Translations under genes and position numbers: made by a program
Assembly: GCA_964555935.1 (NCBI GenBank)
Contig: CAZKUN010000027.1
Span: forward strand, 1-54,749
Source of the DNA: CAZKUN01 sp964555935
GTDB taxonomy: Bacteria > Armatimonadota > Zipacnadia > Zipacnadales > VGFC01
Direction of reading: 5' to 3'
Length of the DNA: 54,749 nucleotides
Shown: piece after piece, positions 26,172 through 35,482 of the stretch
Numbering within the stretch: the stretch's first letter is position 1
Layout: each line of letters opens with the position of its first letter
The notes under the pieces: generated by a model
Seen by the model: only the letters and a program-made list of their open reading frames with translations
Databases searched by the model: none
Told to the model about the DNA's origin: nothing

Positions 26172-27497
26172 ATGGCTGACTGCAAGCAACTCATCGAGAT
26201 CGGGCGACGCGCCGTCGAGCTGTCGTCCGCTGACGAGACTGAGGTCGTCCTCACTGGGGGCGGCACGAATCTCACCCGCTTCGCCAACAACACGATCCAC
26301 CAGAACGTGACGCGCGCTGATCTCACCTTGCGCGTCCGGGCGATAGTGGGCAAACGCGTCGGCGTCGCCACGACGAACGACTCCAGCGATGACGCCATGA
26401 AGCGTTGCGTCGATGCAGCGACGGAGATCGCTCGCGCGTCCGAGGAGAATCCGGATCTCCTCCCGCTCCCCGGTCCGGCGCAGTATGCCGAGGTCGAAAC
26501 CGAAACAGGTGAGAGCGCGACCTTCTCGCCCGAGCAGCGCGCCGAGGCCGTCGGCCAGATCATCGCTGTCGCCGAGGAGAACAGCCTCGTCGCTTCTGGG
26601 GCCTTCGCCACAGGCCCGAACGAGTTTGCCGTTGCGAACTCCAATGGCGTCGCCGCCGCCGCGGTCGAGGCCGGCGCCGATCTCAACATCACCATGACCG
26701 GCGAGACATCGACCGGCCGGGCCACAGCGACGGTCATGAACGTTGCGGAGATCGACGCCGCCGAGAGCGCTCGTGTCGCCGCCCGGAAGGCCGTCGATTC
26801 AGCCGATCCCGTCGACGTAGAGCCCGGCGAGTATACCGTCATACTCGAAGAGGACGCGGTGGGGGACATGGTCTCGTTCCTGGGCTACATGGGGCTCGGC
26901 GGCAAGAGCTTCGTCGAGCAACGCAGTTTCATGTGCGGCAGGATCGGCGAGCGCGTGTGCGGCGAGAACGTCACGATCCTTGACGATGGCCACGACTCCC
27001 GCCTCTACCCGATGCCCTTCGACTTCGAGGGCGTCCCGCGACAGACCGTTACCGTCATCGACAGCGGCATCGCCAAGGCCGTTGTCCACGACCGAGCCAC
27101 GGCAGCCGAAGCCGGCGTTGAGGGGACGGGGCATGCGATCCCGCCTCCAGCCACCTGGGGTCCGTTCCCGATGCATCTTAAGCTTGCGTGCGGCGACGCC
27201 ACGGTGGATGAGATGGTCGCCTCGACCGAGCGCGGGTTGTACGTGACGCGGTTCCACTACACCAACATCGCCCACCCGCTGCGCACGGAGATTACGGGCA
27301 TGACGCGCGACGGGACCTTCCTCATCGAGAACGGGGAGATCACCAAAGGCGTCAAGAACCTTCGCTTCACCCAGAGCATCCTCGCGGCTTTCAGCGAGAT
27401 CAACATGATCGGCGCGACGCCTCGCATCGCCGAGGGCGTGCTCGTTCCCGCCCTGAAGGTCAACAAGTTCCGCTTCTCGGGCGCAACGGAGTTCTGA
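26172..27497 (+). CDS. pmbA: TldE/PmbA-family protein, partner of TldD
   Basis: 441 residues. The ATG at 26172 opens the usual family N-terminus (CKQLIEIGRRAVELSSADET). The core has GVATTNDSS, the long ANSNGVAAAAVEA stretch and the C-terminal LRTEITGMTRDGTFLIENGE. As in other TldE proteins there is no HExxxH. It is the non-catalytic half of the TldD/E protease and helps form the peptide-binding cavity. The open frame before 26172 overlaps tldD and is not protein-like. With a toxin-antitoxin pair directly downstream, proteolysis of a labile antitoxin is a possible link, as known for CcdA. Confidence 0.92.
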   Translation: MADCKQLIEIGRRAVELSSADETEVVLTGGGTNLTRFANNTIHQNVTRADLTLRVRAIVGKRVGVATTNDSSDDAMKRCVDAATEIARASEENPDLLPLPGPAQYAEVETETGESATFSPEQRAEAVGQIIAVAEENSLVASGAFATGPNEFAVANSNGVAAAAVEAGADLNITMTGETSTGRATATVMNVAEIDAAESARVAARKAVDSADPVDVEPGEYTVILEEDAVGDMVSFLGYMGLGGKSFVEQRSFMCGRIGERVCGENVTILDDGHDSRLYPMPFDFEGVPRQTVTVIDSGIAKAVVHDRATAAEAGVEGTGHAIPPPATWGPFPMHLKLACGDATVDEMVASTERGLYVTRFHYTNIAHPLRTEITGMTRDGTFLIENGEITKGVKNLRFTQSILAAFSEINMIGATPRIAEGVLVPALKVNKFRFSGATEF

Positions 27498-27520
27498 ACG
27501 GAGGCGTTCTACTCACTGAC

Positions 27521-27856
27521 ATGCGAGAGATAACGCCTGAGGTCATCCAGGAGATCGTCGACGCCTTCGTGCGGGTCGCCAACCCGCGCAAGATCATCCT
27601 GTTCGGCTCCCACGCCCGCGGCGATGCGAAGCCCGACTCCGACCTCGACTTCTTGGTCGTCGAGGATGAGCCGTTTGAGGCGACTCGCAGCCGTCGTCGC
27701 GAGTGGCGGAAGTTGTATGACGCTGCGTGGGACATAGACGTCCCGCTCGACATCCTGCTCTTCAGCGCCAATGAAGTAGACCGCTGGCAAGCTTCAGTGA
27801 GCCACGTTGTGCGTGCGGCTTTGGATGAGGGGTTGGTTCTGCATGAGCGGGCATGA
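27521..27856 (+). CDS. MNT-type minimal nucleotidyltransferase (antitoxin of a MNT-HEPN pair)
   Basis: 111 residues. The signature GSHARGD at residues 29-35 followed by DSDLD (Asp41 and Asp43) is the minimal nucleotidyltransferase active site. MNT proteins of this kind act as antitoxins that AMPylate and silence the partner HEPN RNase. The downstream HEPN gene starts inside this gene with a 14-base overlap, so the two are translated together. The protein is soluble and shows no other domain. Confidence 0.9.
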   Translation: MREITPEVIQEIVDAFVRVANPRKIILFGSHARGDAKPDSDLDFLVVEDEPFEATRSRRREWRKLYDAAWDIDVPLDILLFSANEVDRWQASVSHVVRAALDEGLVLHERA

Positions 27857-28247
27857 TCGTGCGAGTTTCATGTTGAGCCGGGCTGAGGATGACTTCGCCG
27901 ATCTTCAGCGGATGCTGGGGGCCGGTGGGTTCACTGAGGCCAACTTCGGTTTCCGCGCCCAGCAGGCGGTCGAGAAGGCCCTCAAGGCATGGCTCATCGC
28001 CCTTGACGTGGCGCCGCCCCGGACGCACGATTTGGGCGCTCTGATGCGGCTGATCCAGACTGAGAATCACGAGATCGACCCGCACCGTGACCTGGTCGAT
28101 CTCAATCCGTTTGCCGTCGAGTTTCGGTACGACCCGATGCCGGCCGATCTGGAGCCCCTGAACCGAGCCACCCTCGTCCAGGACGTCGAAGGCCTCGTCG
28201 CCCACGTCCGTTCCATCATCGACGCCGCATCCGGGGAGCCCGACTAA
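27843..28247 (+). CDS. HEPN-domain protein (toxin of a MNT-HEPN pair)
   Basis: 134 residues from the ATG at 27843, which overlaps the MNT gene by 14 bases. FGFRAQQAVEKALKAWLI is the conserved HEPN helix (QAxEKxLKA), and RTHDLGALMR holds the Arg/His region typical of HEPN domains. In characterised pairs the HEPN protein is an RNase whose activity is blocked by its MNT partner. Here the RX4-6H motif is not canonical (R-T-H), so nuclease activity is uncertain. The gene is convergent with the aldolase, 36 bases away. Confidence 0.88.
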   Translation: MSGHDRASFMLSRAEDDFADLQRMLGAGGFTEANFGFRAQQAVEKALKAWLIALDVAPPRTHDLGALMRLIQTENHEIDPHRDLVDLNPFAVEFRYDPMPADLEPLNRATLVQDVEGLVAHVRSIIDAASGEPD

Positions 28248-28283
28248 CCCCCCCCGCCGCCACCTCGCCCTCCGCGTTCGTCA

Positions 28284-29201
28284 TCATCCCACCAACTTCC
28301 CCGACGACCCAACGATCCGGTATGTCTCGGTACACAGCTTCGTAATCGACTCCCCGACCGCCTCCTGCGCCTTCGCCACGCTATCTGTCTCGCCCAAGGT
28401 CCGCTCAAACGCCTGGCGGATCTCGGTACCAACGTTTATCTTGCTGATCCCGTTCTGCGCCGCCTCGCGCAGGTACTCCGCCTGGATTCCCGAGCCGCCG
28501 TGCAGCACCATCGGCACGCCCGTCGCCTCGCGAAGCACCTTCAGGTGCTCGACGTTCAGCCGCGCCTGCACCTTGTCCTGATCTCGCCCGGCCTCTGAGA
28601 CCGCGCCGTGGATGTTGCCGATGGCGACTGACAGCCAGTCGCATTCGCTCTCGTCGACGAACCGCTCTGCCTCGGCCGGGTCGGTGAAGCCCTGCCCGCT
28701 CGCGAACAGCTCCTCATACGGCGGCAGTGGTCCCGCCTCATGCCCGAGCACGGCTCCCAATTCCGCCTCAACGGGGACGTTGCTCGGGTGAGCCATGTCC
28801 GCGACTGCTTTGGTGCAGGCGATGTTCTCATCCAGGCTGAGCCGCGAGCCGTCGATCATCACCGAGTCGTAACCCAGTTCCAGCGCCTCTGCGATCATTG
28901 CTTTCCAGTCCACCGCCTCGCCGTCCTCATCGATGACCGGCACGTGATCGAGGTGCAGTCGCGAGACCTCGCGGTTCGCGAGCGCCTTGTACTCCGCGGC
29001 AACCGCCGCGAAGCTCTGCGCGCCGAACTTCTCGATGTCTGGTCGCGCGACCTCAACGAGGCCGAAGGTGTTCAGCTCCGTCAGTGTCGCGATGATCGGC
29101 TCGACCATAGGCAGGTGAGCCGCGTTGAATGCCGGCACCAGCACGCCCACATCGGCCGCCTTGCGCATCAGATCCATCCACGCTACGTTCGCCAAGCTCA
29201 T
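28284..29201 (-). CDS. Class II fructose-bisphosphate aldolase-family protein
   Basis: 305 residues from the ATG at 29201, which has GAGGAG ten bases upstream. The zinc and catalytic elements are LHLDHVP (His83, Asp85, His86), PVEAELGAVLGHE, VAIGNIHGA and MVLHGGSG. Class II aldolases cleave fructose- or tagatose-bisphosphate type substrates with Zn2+ in the cytoplasm. Several sequence blocks differ from the FbaA/GatY types, so the natural substrate may be another keto-sugar phosphate. The GH95-like gene lies 32 bases upstream on the same strand, which suggests use in catabolism of the released sugar. Confidence 0.9.
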   Translation of the reverse strand: MSLANVAWMDLMRKAADVGVLVPAFNAAHLPMVEPIIATLTELNTFGLVEVARPDIEKFGAQSFAAVAAEYKALANREVSRLHLDHVPVIDEDGEAVDWKAMIAEALELGYDSVMIDGSRLSLDENIACTKAVADMAHPSNVPVEAELGAVLGHEAGPLPPYEELFASGQGFTDPAEAERFVDESECDWLSVAIGNIHGAVSEAGRDQDKVQARLNVEHLKVLREATGVPMVLHGGSGIQAEYLREAAQNGISKINVGTEIRQAFERTLGETDSVAKAQEAVGESITKLCTETYRIVGSSGKLVG

Positions 29202-29233
29202 TCTCGTCAGTCTCCTCAGTCTTTCATGTACGC

Positions 29234-31711
29234 TCAATCCCGTCCCGGCAGGCCGGGGCGGTCGTTGGCAGCATCCGTCAGTGGCGTGGCGCGCAGCCCT
29301 GAGATAGGCCGGTCCGCGCTCTCGATTACATACGTCTTTCCTGCTTCCGTGTCGAAGGCAACCACGTCGTTGCCCGACCGGGCAACCGTCTGCCCGCCAG
29401 TGTTCACGACGCACTCGCCGTCCCAAGGGTTCGCCAGAACGCACGCCTGCCCGAGCAGGCTCTCCACCTCAACCAGTCGCACCTCCCCGGCCGCGATGTC
29501 CGCCGCGACCATGAACCCGCCCTCCGCCCGCAAGCGAAACACCCCCGACCACGCCTCGCTGACCGCCGGAGCCACGCGAATGATCCCGCCGTGGCTCTGC
29601 AACACGATCTCCTGCAGAGCATACGCGCTTAGGCCGCCAGCGTCCAGGAACGGCGCCGCCGCGAGCCCATCAGGATGCACGCTGGAGTCGTTGCTGTCCC
29701 ATCCGCCATATCGGAAACGGTTGTATCTCCGCGCGTGATCCGCCAGAAGCGAACACGCCTCCTCGCCCAGCCCAAGTCGCGCCGCCCAGATGGAATCCAT
29801 CGACCAGCCATGCACGAGCGGGAAGAGCCGGTGCTCAAACGTGCGCACTGCTAGCTCATGGTCATCCGAATCAATGCCGCTCAGACCGAAGGGGAACACG
29901 CGGTAAAGCTGCGGGTTCTCCCGGTTGATCCTCTCCGGGAATTGCCCGAGGGCCGCCGCCGGCGCGTAGACGTCCACCGTCGAATCGATCCGGCTCTCCT
30001 CCGTCCAGAGCGCTCGCGGCAAGGCGGGCAACCTGCTCAGCACATCCTCGCACCGTTCCCTCAACTCGCGGTCAGCATCATACTGATCCGACAGCCGGAT
30101 GAACTCAGGCAGGATCGCCCTCAGGCCATCGATCGTATCGGCCGGATCTCGCACCATCCACCATGTCTCAAGCGCGTTCGCCGGATCCAAATGGTAGAGC
30201 CCGTCATCGCCCTCGCGCAGGAGGCTCGTGACGAATGCGGCAACGCCTCGGAGGATCGGGTAGGCGCGTTCGCGCAGGAACGTCTCATCTCCGGAGTAGC
30301 GGGAGTGCGTCAAGTAATGCCAGCAAACCTCAAGCCCGGCGGTGAATAGGAATCCCACATGCGGATTGTATCCCTCGAACTTGCCATAGGGCCCCGCCTG
30401 CGGGTCCCATGCCGGGTACTCGTCTAGGGCAGTCGGCTGGCCGTGGGTCTCAAGCACGAGGTCCTCCGCATGCCCCCACGGCGTCACCGTCTCAGGAATC
30501 CACAGGCCCGGCAGGCCCCACATCTTCTGCGTTTGCGCGCGCAGATACGGCGTCATCCGCGAGTAGAAATCGGCGAATCCACGAGCCATTTCCAGCCGAT
30601 TCGCCGCGTACAGCGGCATGTACGTGAACCGCACCTCCTGCACCCATTCGGAGATGCCCCAGTTCCGCTGATCTCCCACCATCAGCCCCGCGCCGCCGTC
30701 CCATTTCGCCGGGATGTCCCCGCGATTCGTGCATCCCAGCGTGTACAGATGCACGTGGTACGCCGCCGTGAGCCAGTCAGCCGTCCTGTCCTCACTCGTC
30801 AGCCGGAGAAACGACCGGCCCCAATACCCTCTCCACCATTCCTCGTGCTGCCTCGCCAACTCGCCCGCCGGGGTCGCGAGCGCCTTCTGTAGTTCCTCCC
30901 GCGCCGCCTCAAGCGGCTCGCCGCGCGGTGTCACCGCCGCGGCAATGAGGATCCGACAACTCCCGGAGCCGATCTCAATCGTCGCCGTCTGACCCTCCAC
31001 TGACGTCGTGCCATTGCCTGATTGCGAGCCGCCTACGGTCAGCACGATCGCCGTGCCGCGGCCCTTCAGCGGGTCGTCTCCCTCGCGGTAGAAGCCGTCC
31101 ATGCCCGTGTTCGCGAGATGCGGACGCGCCGCGCGCTCATGCACCTCGCTCGCCCATGCCTCTCCCTCGCCCGCGCCGACCGTCATCATGTCGCGCCACT
31201 CGCCTAACTCCACCCCCACCGGCCCGAGAGTCCCATCGGGATCATCCACATCCACCACGAGCACGTTCAGTTCGGGATGCCCCCAGACCGCAATCCGTGC
31301 CTCGCCGACCTCCAGCGCCACCCGCCCCCTGTAGAGATCCAGCCGCTGCCGGAAGTGGCGCCCTGCCGCTTCCTTGGTCTCCGCGCCGAAGCGCACCCGC
31401 ACGTGCCCGGGGCTTACATTGTTGAAGAACCGACTCCCGGGCAGCGCATCTGGCGGCTCCTGAAAGCCCCAGCAGTCCGACTTCGTCAGATGCACTCGCA
31501 GCGACCCGTCCCACCGCACCATCGCCGACAGATCTCCGCCGCCCGTGGGCATCGCATCCCACGGCTCCGGCGAGGGAGTGGTGTAGACCACATCATTCCG
31601 AGACACGATAGCCTGTGGATCGATCAACCACTCTTGCGCCTCGGCATCATACGCGATCGGCTGTGCGCGCGCCGCCGATCCAACCATCCCAATACACAGA
31701 GTCGAGAGCAT
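29234..31711 (-). CDS. Secreted GH95-like glycoside hydrolase with DUF5703-like N-terminal domain
   Basis: 825 residues with a signal peptide (residues 1-16, AARAQ). The N-terminal domain has the family text VVYTTPSPEPWDAMPTGGGD and VHLTKSDCWGF, resembling DUF5703/GH95 N-domains. The middle (residues 320-680) forms an alpha/alpha toroid: WLTAAYHVHLYTLGC, NPHVGFLFTAGLEVCWHYLT, YPILRGVAAFV and FPLVHGWSMDSIWAARLGLG. A beta-sandwich closes the protein. GH95 enzymes are mostly alpha-L-fucosidases or galactosidases. The start has GAGGGGG upstream. Location next to an aldolase and a DUF6785 protein fits glycan use. Confidence 0.78.
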   Translation of the reverse strand: MLSTLCIGMVGSAARAQPIAYDAEAQEWLIDPQAIVSRNDVVYTTPSPEPWDAMPTGGGDLSAMVRWDGSLRVHLTKSDCWGFQEPPDALPGSRFFNNVSPGHVRVRFGAETKEAAGRHFRQRLDLYRGRVALEVGEARIAVWGHPELNVLVVDVDDPDGTLGPVGVELGEWRDMMTVGAGEGEAWASEVHERAARPHLANTGMDGFYREGDDPLKGRGTAIVLTVGGSQSGNGTTSVEGQTATIEIGSGSCRILIAAAVTPRGEPLEAAREELQKALATPAGELARQHEEWWRGYWGRSFLRLTSEDRTADWLTAAYHVHLYTLGCTNRGDIPAKWDGGAGLMVGDQRNWGISEWVQEVRFTYMPLYAANRLEMARGFADFYSRMTPYLRAQTQKMWGLPGLWIPETVTPWGHAEDLVLETHGQPTALDEYPAWDPQAGPYGKFEGYNPHVGFLFTAGLEVCWHYLTHSRYSGDETFLRERAYPILRGVAAFVTSLLREGDDGLYHLDPANALETWWMVRDPADTIDGLRAILPEFIRLSDQYDADRELRERCEDVLSRLPALPRALWTEESRIDSTVDVYAPAAALGQFPERINRENPQLYRVFPFGLSGIDSDDHELAVRTFEHRLFPLVHGWSMDSIWAARLGLGEEACSLLADHARRYNRFRYGGWDSNDSSVHPDGLAAAPFLDAGGLSAYALQEIVLQSHGGIIRVAPAVSEAWSGVFRLRAEGGFMVAADIAAGEVRLVEVESLLGQACVLANPWDGECVVNTGGQTVARSGNDVVAFDTEAGKTYVIESADRPISGLRATPLTDAANDRPGLPGRD

Positions 31712-31732
31712 AGTCCCCCTCAGTCCGGTCGT

Positions 31733-31761
31733 ACTTCGTGCCCTTCGTGTCTTCGTGGTTT
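31733..31761. repeat. ACGAAG-type degenerate intergenic repeat
   Basis: On the minus strand it reads as ACCACGAAG, ACACGAAGGGC, ACGAAG. Similar ACGAAG phrases are, from memory, common between genes in environmental Planctomycetota-like genomes. It lies in the 57-base gap between the GH95-like and DUF6785 genes. Confidence 0.45.
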
Positions 31762-31768
31762 CTTCCCG

Positions 31769-33703
31769 TCACTCCACCACCAGCGCCACGCCGATCGGGT
31801 GGAAGTAGTGGATCAGCGTCCAGATGATGAGTATCACCGAGTTCCCGACGATGATCCCAATCGCCGCGGGCCGCACCCGCTCGTAGACTCGGTGGCCGCC
31901 GAAGTGTTTGATCGTCTTCTTGATGACCCACCCGACGAAGATCGAGAACCCGTAGCGGTCCGCCATGAACTGCGGTCCCATGATCGCCGCGTAGCCAAGC
32001 GGGTGCAGCGGCCACCAGGCAAATCGCTGTCTGAGGATGTGGATCACGAACACAATGCCTGCCCCAAGCCCCATCTGCCAGTACTGCTGCGCCTCGAACG
32101 TCTGGGTCGCGACGATCATGCGGTTTATGTCATTCGGCAGGCCGGCGCCCGAGTGCTTCGGCCACCACCCGAGGCCCGGCACGCTGCGGCTGTAGATCGC
32201 GTAGATCGATGGGATGTGCGAGGCAAGCAGCGCCAAGACCAGCGCGCCGGCCATCAGCCAGAATGCCCTCCGCGCCTTCAGCGACCCCAATTCTGAAATC
32301 TTGTACCCCTGGAAGATGTTCGCCATCGTGCACGAAGCGGTGTCTTGGATCTTACGCCCCATGAAGCCAAGCGCAGTGATCGTCTGCGTGCCCAGCGTCC
32401 TTGGGCCCACGAGCCGCGGCAGCAGGACTTGCGGACCGGCAATCGGCGTCCACACCGCGAACACTCCGGATTCGGCGACTAAGCGGCTCAGCACCAGGAT
32501 CGACACCACGTAGAACACCATCATCAGCAGCGACGCCCACACCGAGGCTCCAGCCGCCGCTCCCCACATGCAGATGACCACAAGCGAGCCGAAGAACCCG
32601 AAAAACACCATCCGGTACGACATCGGCTCCTCGCTGTCGTCCACCCCCGAGCGGTTGGATAACGCCGCCAACGCGATCTCTCGAAGCCGGTGCCTCGCCA
32701 TGTATATGTAAGATCCAGCGACCACGAAATACGCGCCGATGCCCTGCATCTGGAAGAACTCGTGCATCTCCGTGAGCCCGCACGCGTCTCGCGCCACCAT
32801 CCACAGTCGCCGCACCACCCAGAAGAACCACAGGCTCCCGCCCATGTCGTCCGCGATGAGGTACGTCACGCCGATCATCTCGAAGTACCAGTAGTGCGGG
32901 AAGTAGTTGAGTTGCGTCCAGGGCCGGCCCGTGAACACCACCTCGATCGTGGCCATCAGGTCCGTTTCGGGGATGATCGGCCAGTAGTGGTGGAGCGCGT
33001 TCTTCGTGTAGAAGAAGACGGGGATCCCAAACGCTATCCAGAACAGCCAGCTGCGGAAGACCGACGGCATCATCTCGCCGTCGTTGGTGTACGTGACCAT
33101 CTCAACCGGCACGCGCGCGAGGGGAAAGAGCATGTGCTCGTCGTCCGCCCAGCGTCTCCGAAACGCCGCCGCGAGAGTCGCTTGCAGCAGTAGCAGCGCG
33201 AGGATGTATGGCGTCCACAGCACCAGAGGCTGCACCCACGCGCCCCATGGAATGCCCGCGCCCGCCGGCAGACCCTCAAACGCCCACGCGATCACGGGGC
33301 TATCGGGGTCTTTCGAACACACGATCCACTCGGGGATGTAGTCGAAGAACGTCTGCTCGTACTTGTTCTCGGGCGTAGCGTAGTGGGGGACTGATATCAG
33401 CGCCTGGTACAGGTACGTCACGAGCTGCTGCCCCGGAAAGCCGGCCATGACCAGGATCGCGACGTATACGTAGCAAAGCTGCGCGGTCTCAAACAGCTTC
33501 CGCCCGACCGTCTTCAAGGCTGCGTAGTTCGCCAATAGCAGCAGGAAGACCGCGAACACCGCGGCCCTGGGCAGGTGGCCGAAACCTATGAGGTCGTATC
33601 GCACCAACGCCGAGAACGCTCCCCCGGCAGCAATAGCGACCGCCGCAATGAGGGCGATCGCCAGAGTACCGGGTAACAGCGGCTGTTTCTCTTCCGACTC
33701 CAT
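31769..33703 (-). CDS. Polytopic membrane protein, DUF6785/DUF6784 family (second copy)
   Basis: 644 residues from the ATG at 33703, chosen for GGAG six bases upstream; the in-frame start at 33751 is less likely. About 13 hydrophobic segments. Family stretches are YATPENKYEQ, IPEWIVCSKD, WAFEGLPAGAG and AFRRRWADDEHMLFPLARVP, which line up with the copy at 11157-13082. HPLGYAAIMGPQF near the end matches HPLGYCAGPGLIW in the other copy. The similarity looks moderate, so the duplication is old. A transport role is inferred. It sits upstream of a GH95-like gene, as a transporter for the products might. Confidence 0.8.
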   Translation of the reverse strand: MESEEKQPLLPGTLAIALIAAVAIAAGGAFSALVRYDLIGFGHLPRAAVFAVFLLLLANYAALKTVGRKLFETAQLCYVYVAILVMAGFPGQQLVTYLYQALISVPHYATPENKYEQTFFDYIPEWIVCSKDPDSPVIAWAFEGLPAGAGIPWGAWVQPLVLWTPYILALLLLQATLAAAFRRRWADDEHMLFPLARVPVEMVTYTNDGEMMPSVFRSWLFWIAFGIPVFFYTKNALHHYWPIIPETDLMATIEVVFTGRPWTQLNYFPHYWYFEMIGVTYLIADDMGGSLWFFWVVRRLWMVARDACGLTEMHEFFQMQGIGAYFVVAGSYIYMARHRLREIALAALSNRSGVDDSEEPMSYRMVFFGFFGSLVVICMWGAAAGASVWASLLMMVFYVVSILVLSRLVAESGVFAVWTPIAGPQVLLPRLVGPRTLGTQTITALGFMGRKIQDTASCTMANIFQGYKISELGSLKARRAFWLMAGALVLALLASHIPSIYAIYSRSVPGLGWWPKHSGAGLPNDINRMIVATQTFEAQQYWQMGLGAGIVFVIHILRQRFAWWPLHPLGYAAIMGPQFMADRYGFSIFVGWVIKKTIKHFGGHRVYERVRPAAIGIIVGNSVILIIWTLIHYFHPIGVALVVE

Positions 33704-33783
33704 GCTATCTCCAGCAACGGGTGTCAATCTGCGAAGACGGACCTTCGCCACGCGTCGTCTGCGTCCCTTCGCTCACCGGCCTC

Positions 33784-33809
33784 GGCAAGGCAGGCGCCCT
33801 CGCCGGTGC
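33784..33809. repeat. Short palindromic repeat, family R6 copy 2
   Basis: Shares the core AAGGCAGGCGCCCTCGCC (33787-33804) with copy 1 at 4055-4072, one base different. An outer stem CACCGGC (33774-33780) with GCCGGTG (33802-33808) is also present. It lies in the divergent gap upstream of the TauE/SafE gene. Confidence 0.7.
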
Positions 33810-33875
33810 ATTCCACTCCCCGTCTATGCTATACTGCCTCCCAACAACGATGCGCTTCCCCTGGAGGTCGGTCTC

Positions 33876-34283
33876 TTGAAGTGGGCAATGACTGTCGGTA
33901 AGTTCGCGGTCGTAGGCGTCGCCGCAGGAACGGTCGGCGGGCTGTTTGGCGTGGGTGGCGGGATCGTGATGGTGCCCGTCCTGGTCCTCTTCTTCAGCTT
34001 TGCCCAGCACATGGCTCAGGGCACCAGCCTCGCCGCCATGATCCCCTTGGCAATCGCCGGGATGCTCCGTTACCACTTCAAGGGCAATGTCGACTGGCCC
34101 ACGGCAACGGGCCTTGCCATCGGCTGCGTCATCGGCGTGACCTTCATCGGCGCCCCCTATGCCCACCTGATCAAGGACACGGTCCTCCGCCAGATGTTTG
34201 GCGCGTTCATGATCCTCGCCGGCCTGCGCATGCTCGGCTTCTTCAAGCTCATCGGCGCGGCGCTCGGCATCGGCCAAGGGTAA
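33876..34283 (+). CDS. TauE/SafE (TSUP) family permease, half-size
   Basis: 135 residues with four membrane helices. The family motif is VVGVAAGTVGGLFGVGGG followed by MVPVLVLFF and MAQGTSLAAM. Full-length TSUP permeases are about 250 residues with two such halves; this one has a single half and probably works as a dimer. Members export or import sulfite, sulfonates or other small organic anions. The TTG at 33876 is taken as the start because GGAGG at 33863-33867 is eight bases before it; an ATG at 33888 is the alternative. A -10-like TATACT lies at 33830-33835, but no good -35 is seen. Confidence 0.82.
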   Translation: MKWAMTVGKFAVVGVAAGTVGGLFGVGGGIVMVPVLVLFFSFAQHMAQGTSLAAMIPLAIAGMLRYHFKGNVDWPTATGLAIGCVIGVTFIGAPYAHLIKDTVLRQMFGAFMILAGLRMLGFFKLIGAALGIGQG

Positions 34284-34374
34284 TCGCCGATGCCCATCGG
34301 CCTCGTATCTCGAGGCGGCAAGCTCGTCGACGTTACGCGTTCGGAGCACGTCCCAGTCTTCGGAGGTTGACCGG

Positions 34375-35463
34375 ATGGCTAAAGTCGGCCGCATCTCCAA
34401 AGTTGATCTGCTCATCATGGCGCTGGCCGTCGTCCTCGCCATCGCGGTGGTAATCTGCAAGCTCGCCCACGTCTCCCCGGGCATCGCGTTCACCGTGGCC
34501 TGCCTTTCGCTGTTGCCGCCGGCGGCCATCATGGGCAAAGCCACTGAGGAACTCGCCAAGTACGTCGGCTCTACGATTGGCGGGCTGCTCAACGCGACCT
34601 TCGGCAACGCGACCGAACTGATCGTCGCCATCTTCGCGCTGAAGGCCGGCATGTTCGATGTTGTCAAAGCCAGCATCACCGGCTCCATCATCGGCAACGT
34701 GCTCGTCGTTCTCGGCTTCGCCGCCCTCGTCGGCGGGTGGAAGAAGCGCGAGCAGCAGTTCCACGTCGTCGCCGCCAGCTCCAACGCATCAATGCTCCTG
34801 CTGGCCGTCGTCGCGCTGCTCGTCCCCGCCATCTTCATCCACGCCACTCCCGCTGAGGTCGCCGGCGACCAGACGGTCCTCAGCCTAGGCTTCTGGGTGG
34901 CTGTCGTCCTGATCGTTGCCTATGGAGCGGGCCTGCTCTTCTCCCTCAAGACCCATCGCGACGTTTTCGATGGTGACACTGACCACGAGGAGCCCGCATG
35001 GTCTCGCGCCTTCGCGATCGCTGTTCTCGTCGGCGCGACGATCATCGTATCGTTCAACTCCGAGGTCCTCGTTGTGGCGCTTGAGCCGATCCTCGAGCAC
35101 GGCTCGCTGTCGCCGCTCTTCGTCGGCGTCATCATATTGCCGTTCGTCGGCAACGCCGCCGAGCACGCCGGCGCCGTCTTCCAGGCCGCCAAGGACAAGA
35201 TGGACATCGCGCTCACCATCGCCGTCGGTTCCAGCACGCAGGTCGCTCTCTTCGTCGCGCCGGTGCTGATCTTCATAAGCTGGGCGATGGGCACGCCGAT
35301 GACGTACATCTTCGAGGTGCCTGAGATCGTCGTCATCGCCGCGGCGGTGGCGATCGTGAACTTCATCTCCTTCGACGGGAAGACGAACTGGTTCGAGGGC
35401 TTCTTGCTGCTCGCGACCTACGCCATCATGGCGCTGACATTCTACTTCATCCCGCTCGGGTGA
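34375..35463 (+). CDS. Ca2+/H+ antiporter (CaCA superfamily, CAX/ChaA type)
   Basis: 362 residues with 11 membrane helices. The two alpha repeats are clear: GGLLNATFGNATELIVAIFAL and the later VGNAAEHAGAVFQAAKDKMD. Their conserved Asn, Glu and His residues bind Ca2+ in the CAX family. An acidic cytoplasmic loop in the middle (DVFDGDTDHEEP) separates the halves as usual. The protein should expel Ca2+ across the inner membrane in exchange for protons. RBS GGAGG is nine bases before the ATG. It follows the TSUP gene by 91 bases. Confidence 0.93.
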   Translation: MAKVGRISKVDLLIMALAVVLAIAVVICKLAHVSPGIAFTVACLSLLPPAAIMGKATEELAKYVGSTIGGLLNATFGNATELIVAIFALKAGMFDVVKASITGSIIGNVLVVLGFAALVGGWKKREQQFHVVAASSNASMLLLAVVALLVPAIFIHATPAEVAGDQTVLSLGFWVAVVLIVAYGAGLLFSLKTHRDVFDGDTDHEEPAWSRAFAIAVLVGATIIVSFNSEVLVVALEPILEHGSLSPLFVGVIILPFVGNAAEHAGAVFQAAKDKMDIALTIAVGSSTQVALFVAPVLIFISWAMGTPMTYIFEVPEIVVIAAAVAIVNFISFDGKTNWFEGFLLLATYAIMALTFYFIPLG

Positions 35464-35482
35464 GAGATAGCCGTGTCCCACC

